The position numbers and the translations under genes were made by a program. A stretch of DNA of 25,469 nt from CAZNYG01 sp964577205 (GTDB lineage Bacteria; Elusimicrobiota; Endomicrobiia; Endomicrobiales; CAIRNS01): NCBI GenBank assembly GCA_964577205.1, contig CAZNYG010000033.1, forward strand, positions 1 through 25,469. Direction: 5' to 3'. The notes beneath the pieces were generated by a model. The model searched no databases. It was not told the DNA's origin and saw nothing but the letters and a program-made list of their open reading frames with translations. Shown in pieces: positions 22,468-25,469 of the stretch (position 1 is the first letter of the stretch; each line of letters begins with the position of its first letter).

Positions 22468-23582
22468 GCCCTGACCCTCACGACGTTCCCGGAACCCTGC
22501 CTGGATATGTTCAACAGTATGCCGACGCCGATCATATAAAACACCAGCGACGTCCCGCCGAACGAGACGAAGGGCAGCGGCAATCCCTTCGTCGGGAACA
22601 ATCCGCAGGCCACGCCGGTGTTAAGCAGGGCCTGAAAAGTTATCAGCCATGTAATGCCCAGCGCCAGCATCGATCCGAACAGGTCCTTGCTCTGCCTGCT
22701 TATGACCCAGCCGCGCCATGCGAAAACGAGGAACAGGCAGAGGATGAACAGAGTCCCCGCGAGGCCCATTTCCTCGCCGATAACGGGAAAAATAAAATCC
22801 GTATGCGGTTCCGGCAGGTAGAGGAGTTTCATCTGGCTCTGTGCCAGGCCCTTGCCTATCAGCCCGCCTGACCCCAGCGCCAGAAGCGACTGGTTCAGCT
22901 GGTACGAGCCGGACGTTATGTCGCCCCAGGATTCCAGATAGTCCCTGAAACGGATCAGGCGGTAAGGCTTGCGAATGATCTCAACCGCTATGAACGGGAT
23001 AACGCTGGCGCCGATCAGAGCTATATGGCTGAATTTCGCGCCGGCCGCGTACAACATCCCCAGCGCTACTACCATCATGACGAACGGGGTCCCGATATCA
23101 GGTTCGGGGACGATCGGAATGAATAGAACAGCCGCTACAACAAGGCCGTAGACGACCCCGGACAGCGAGACCAGCCTGCTTTTTTTGCGGTCGATATAAT
23201 CGGCAAGCGCTACGACCATGGCTATCTTGGCAAGTTCCGAAGGCTGAAAACTGATGAATCCCAGCCGGAACCAGCGCCGCGCGCCGCTTTTGACCGTCCC
23301 AATGACCAGCACGAGCAGAAGAAGGGCCACGCATATGATGGTCAGCGGCCGTGAATACTCCTGAAGTTTACGGTAGTCGAAAATCGAAATTAAATACATC
23401 GACACCGCGCCGATGCATACCCAGATAAGATGTTTGAAAACGAACATGTACGGGGATCTCCAGCGGGCTTCCGCCATGATGACGCTGGACGAAGAGATCA
23501 TCAGGGTGCCCATGACTATCAGGACGCCGGTAACGTAAAGAAGGATCGCGTCGGGCGAGGGGCTTTCCGTTTTCTTTTTCAT
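22464..23582 (-). CDS. ftsW: SEDS-family peptidoglycan glycosyltransferase FtsW
   Basis: FtsW is a polytopic membrane protein that polymerises lipid II at the septum with a class B PBP. The 372-residue protein has about ten hydrophobic segments. Conserved blocks are GARRW (100-104), QPSELAK (113-119), PEPDIGT (159-165), the catalytic loop HTDFIFPVIGEEMGL with Asp262, and PTKGLPLPFVSFGGTS near the end, the SEDS signature. Placement between murD and murG supports FtsW rather than RodA. It begins 9 bp after murD and overlaps murG by 4 bp. Confidence 0.96.
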   Translation of the reverse strand: MKKKTESPSPDAILLYVTGVLIVMGTLMISSSSVIMAEARWRSPYMFVFKHLIWVCIGAVSMYLISIFDYRKLQEYSRPLTIICVALLLLVLVIGTVKSGARRWFRLGFISFQPSELAKIAMVVALADYIDRKKSRLVSLSGVVYGLVVAAVLFIPIVPEPDIGTPFVMMVVALGMLYAAGAKFSHIALIGASVIPFIAVEIIRKPYRLIRFRDYLESWGDITSGSYQLNQSLLALGSGGLIGKGLAQSQMKLLYLPEPHTDFIFPVIGEEMGLAGTLFILCLFLVFAWRGWVISRQSKDLFGSMLALGITWLITFQALLNTGVACGLFPTKGLPLPFVSFGGTSLVFYMIGVGILLNISRQGSGNVVRVRA

Positions 23583-23591
23583 AGATACCGC

Positions 23592-24941
23592 TTATTTCAG
23601 TCCCCGGACAAGTTGTTTGAAAACGCAGCCGCGTTCCTCATAGTCGCGGAACTGGTCAAATGAGGCGCACGCGGGCGAAAGAAGAACGACATCCCCCTTT
23701 CCTGCCCGTTCCGCCGCCGCCCGGACCGCCCGGCGCATGTCGCCGCAATCGATCATCGGAGCCGCGCCTTTGAGCCGGCAACGGATGATCTCCGCGGCCT
23801 CGCCGATAAGAAGAATCCCTTTTACTTTTTCCCGTATCAGCTTATCAAGAGGTTTATACGGCGCTCCCTTATCGCGTCCGCCGAGAATAAGCCAGACGGG
23901 CCGGTCGAACGATTCGAGAGCCACCCGCGTGGAATCGACGTTAGTCGCTTTGGAATCGTTGTAATAATCCGCGCCGTCGCGCCTGCGGACGAATTCGATG
24001 CGGTGTTCCACGCCGGGAAAAGACGTTATATGCCTTTCTATCAGCCCGACCGGTATTCCCGAGACAAATGCCGCCGCAACGCAGGCCAGCGCGTTCTCAA
24101 CATTATGCATGCCGGGCATTTTGAGCGTGCCGTTCATCTCTTCGTCGATGCCGGGAAGGCGTATCAGTATCCTGCCGTTCATCCAGGATACGCCTTCGCG
24201 CAGGACTTTCCTGCGGCTGAAAAAGATAACCTTCGAGGGGCACTTTTCAGCGAGGGCGCGGCAGGCGGGATCATCGTAATTCAACACACAGAAATCGCCT
24301 TCGTCCTGGTTGACGAAAACATTCATCTTGGCCTTGATATAACTGCGCATCGAATGGTGATGCTCAAGATGGTCTGGAGTAATGTTCAGGATGCAGCCCA
24401 CGTTCGGATGGAAATCCGGGAAATCCTCCAGCTGATAACTGGAGACTTCCAGCACGGCAGTTGTTGAAGGGGTCACGCGCGGAGCAGCTTCCGCCAGAGG
24501 CATCCCGATATTCCCGCCGGTAACCGCTTTCCGCGGGAACGCGTCGGAACACAACCCGCCGAGCAGCGTCGTGGCCGTAGTCTTTCCGTTGGTCCCCGTG
24601 ACGGCGATAATGCGGCCGGGCGCTCCCGCCTGCAACGCCAGTTCCAGTTCACCCATGATCCTTATCTTTTTCTTTCTCGCTTTTTGCAGTATCGGGATGT
24701 CGCCTGGCACACCGGGACTCTTTACTATAACGGCGCACCGCAGAAGGCGGCCGCTGTGGCCGCCGAACTCCTGACGCACGCGCCGGTCGATCTTCAATGG
24801 AGGTTTTCCCCCGTCCTTCTCCGCTTTCTCGCTTAACAGGACGTCCGATCCGAGTGAAACAGCGAGATTTGCCGCCGCGATCCCGGACCGGGCGCGCCCA
24901 AGCACGCCTATCTTCTTTCCTTTGAAGAAACTGTCATCCAT
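23592..24941 (-). CDS. murD: UDP-N-acetylmuramoyl-L-alanine--D-glutamate ligase
   Basis: MurD adds D-Glu to UDP-MurNAc-L-Ala in the cytoplasm. The 449-residue protein shows the three Mur-ligase domains: an N-terminal Rossmann-like domain (GVLGRARSGIAAA from residue 12), the central ATPase with P-loop GTNGKTT (116-122) and the NITPDHLEHH segment, and the C-terminal domain with YNDSKATNVDST and SPACASFDQFRDYEERG, both diagnostic of MurD. The N-terminal glycine-rich loop has Arg-Ala-Arg where many MurDs have GxxxSG. The gap from mraY is 4 bp. Confidence 0.97.
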   Translation of the reverse strand: MDDSFFKGKKIGVLGRARSGIAAANLAVSLGSDVLLSEKAEKDGGKPPLKIDRRVRQEFGGHSGRLLRCAVIVKSPGVPGDIPILQKARKKKIRIMGELELALQAGAPGRIIAVTGTNGKTTATTLLGGLCSDAFPRKAVTGGNIGMPLAEAAPRVTPSTTAVLEVSSYQLEDFPDFHPNVGCILNITPDHLEHHHSMRSYIKAKMNVFVNQDEGDFCVLNYDDPACRALAEKCPSKVIFFSRRKVLREGVSWMNGRILIRLPGIDEEMNGTLKMPGMHNVENALACVAAAFVSGIPVGLIERHITSFPGVEHRIEFVRRRDGADYYNDSKATNVDSTRVALESFDRPVWLILGGRDKGAPYKPLDKLIREKVKGILLIGEAAEIIRCRLKGAAPMIDCGDMRRAVRAAAERAGKGDVVLLSPACASFDQFRDYEERGCVFKQLVRGLK

Positions 24942-24945
24942 GATC

Positions 24946-25469
24946 TTATCTCAGTTTCAACGATGCGACGGCCAGCAGGGCCAGGATGATCCCCACGACC
25001 CAGAACCGTATCGTTACCTTAGTTTCCGCCCAGCCGCCGAGCTCGAAATGGTGATGCAGCGGCGCCATGCGGAACACCCTCTTCCTTGTCCGGCGGAAAG
25101 AGTATACCTGTATCATCACCGAAAGCGCTTCCGCGACGAAAATGCCGCCGATGACAACCAGGATCAGTTCCTGTTTGATGAACACCGCGGTCAGTCCCAG
25201 CACGCCGCCAAGGAAAAGGCTCCCGGTATCTCCCATGAAAACTTCCGCAGGATGGGCGTTGAACCAGAGGAACCCGAGGCCCGCCCCGATCAGGCTTCCG
25301 AGGAAGACGGTGATCTCCCCGGCTCCCGGCACCGGAATGATCCGCAGGTACTGAGCGATCTTCATGTGGCCCGCGAAATACGCGAACAGGCTGAGCGTCA
25401 GGGCCGCCACGATAAGGTTGCCGATCGCCAGGCCGTCCAGCCCGTCGGTAAGGTTGACCGCGTTGGAAC
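24946..25469 (-). CDS. mraY: Phospho-N-acetylmuramoyl-pentapeptide-transferase (partial, N-terminus beyond window)
   Basis: MraY transfers phospho-MurNAc-pentapeptide from UDP to undecaprenyl phosphate, making lipid I. The visible 173 residues are the C-terminal half. They begin at the catalytic block SNAVNLTDGLDGLA with its Asp residues, continue with NAHPAEVFMGDTGSLFLGG (the second catalytic Asp), and include the MraY-specific histidine loop PLHHHFELGGW. Hydrophobic helices lie between. The frame is open to the window edge; the real start is outside. It is the first visible gene of the mraY-murD-ftsW-murG run. Confidence 0.98.
   Translation of the reverse strand, partial: SNAVNLTDGLDGLAIGNLIVAALTLSLFAYFAGHMKIAQYLRIIPVPGAGEITVFLGSLIGAGLGFLWFNAHPAEVFMGDTGSLFLGGVLGLTAVFIKQELILVVIGGIFVAEALSVMIQVYSFRRTRKRVFRMAPLHHHFELGGWAETKVTIRFWVVGIILALLAVASLKLR

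Noticed and set aside
1..25469. CRISPR array, tRNA/rRNA genes, insertion sequences, phage or defence genes
   Set aside because: I saw no regularly spaced repeats, no cloverleaf or rRNA-like stretches in the short intergenic gaps, and no transposase, integrase, nuclease-defence or toxin gene; nearly all sequence is taken up by housekeeping genes.

Overview
The window is a dense block of bacterial housekeeping genes. Every gene but one lies on the minus strand, so it is best read from high to low coordinates. The sequence looks moderately GC-rich, and most genes are separated by only a few bases or by 4-bp ATGA overlaps. I see no tRNA, rRNA, CRISPR array, transposase, integrase or phage gene. 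A predicted outer-membrane beta-barrel with a signal peptide and terminal Phe points to a cell with two membranes. The order rpsB-tsf-pyrH-frr-uppS-cdsA-dxr-rseP-ispG-proS-rimP-nusA resembles the arrangement known from Firmicutes and from several uncultured Gram-negative phyla. My guess is a deep-branching uncultured lineage (Omnitrophota/Elusimicrobiota/PVC neighbourhood), with low confidence.

Region A (25469-20081) holds the end of a division/cell-wall cluster: mraY (cut by the window edge), murD, ftsW and murG. These perform the lipid I/lipid II branch of peptidoglycan synthesis plus the septal glycosyltransferase. The cluster does not go on to murC/murB/ddl. Instead comes a beta-barrel gene with its own sigma70-type promoter and a clear intrinsic terminator.

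Region B (about 20012-12781) is a second unit: surE, uvrB, nadC, birA, a nitroreductase-family gene, a LUD-domain gene with four clustered cysteines, and an unusual membrane protein joining a Gx/S-component-like half to an EcfT-like half. It ends at a strong, probably bidirectional terminator that it shares with a convergent gene. That convergent gene (12225-12767) is the only plus-strand gene and encodes a small exported Lys/Glu-rich coiled-coil protein.

Region C (about 12080-1) is a long unit starting from a near-consensus promoter that diverges from the coiled-coil gene's promoter. It encodes ribosomal protein S2, EF-Ts, UMP kinase, ribosome recycling factor, a two-cluster ferredoxin, UppS, CdsA, Dxr, RseP, IspG, GreA and ProRS. 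A second promoter, with a hairpin at the very start of the transcript, then drives rimP and nusA (cut by the window edge). UppS, Dxr and IspG supply isoprenoid and undecaprenyl lipid carriers, which the MraY/MurG branch uses. The small ferredoxin is a plausible electron donor for IspG.

I do not see an obviously new multi-gene system. The items most worth checking are the Gx-EcfT fusion, the embedded ferredoxin, the nitroreductase/LUD pair, the exported coiled-coil protein and several structured leaders (rimP, rpsB, frr, proS). Start sites were chosen from Shine-Dalgarno matches and family alignment from memory; no database search was possible.
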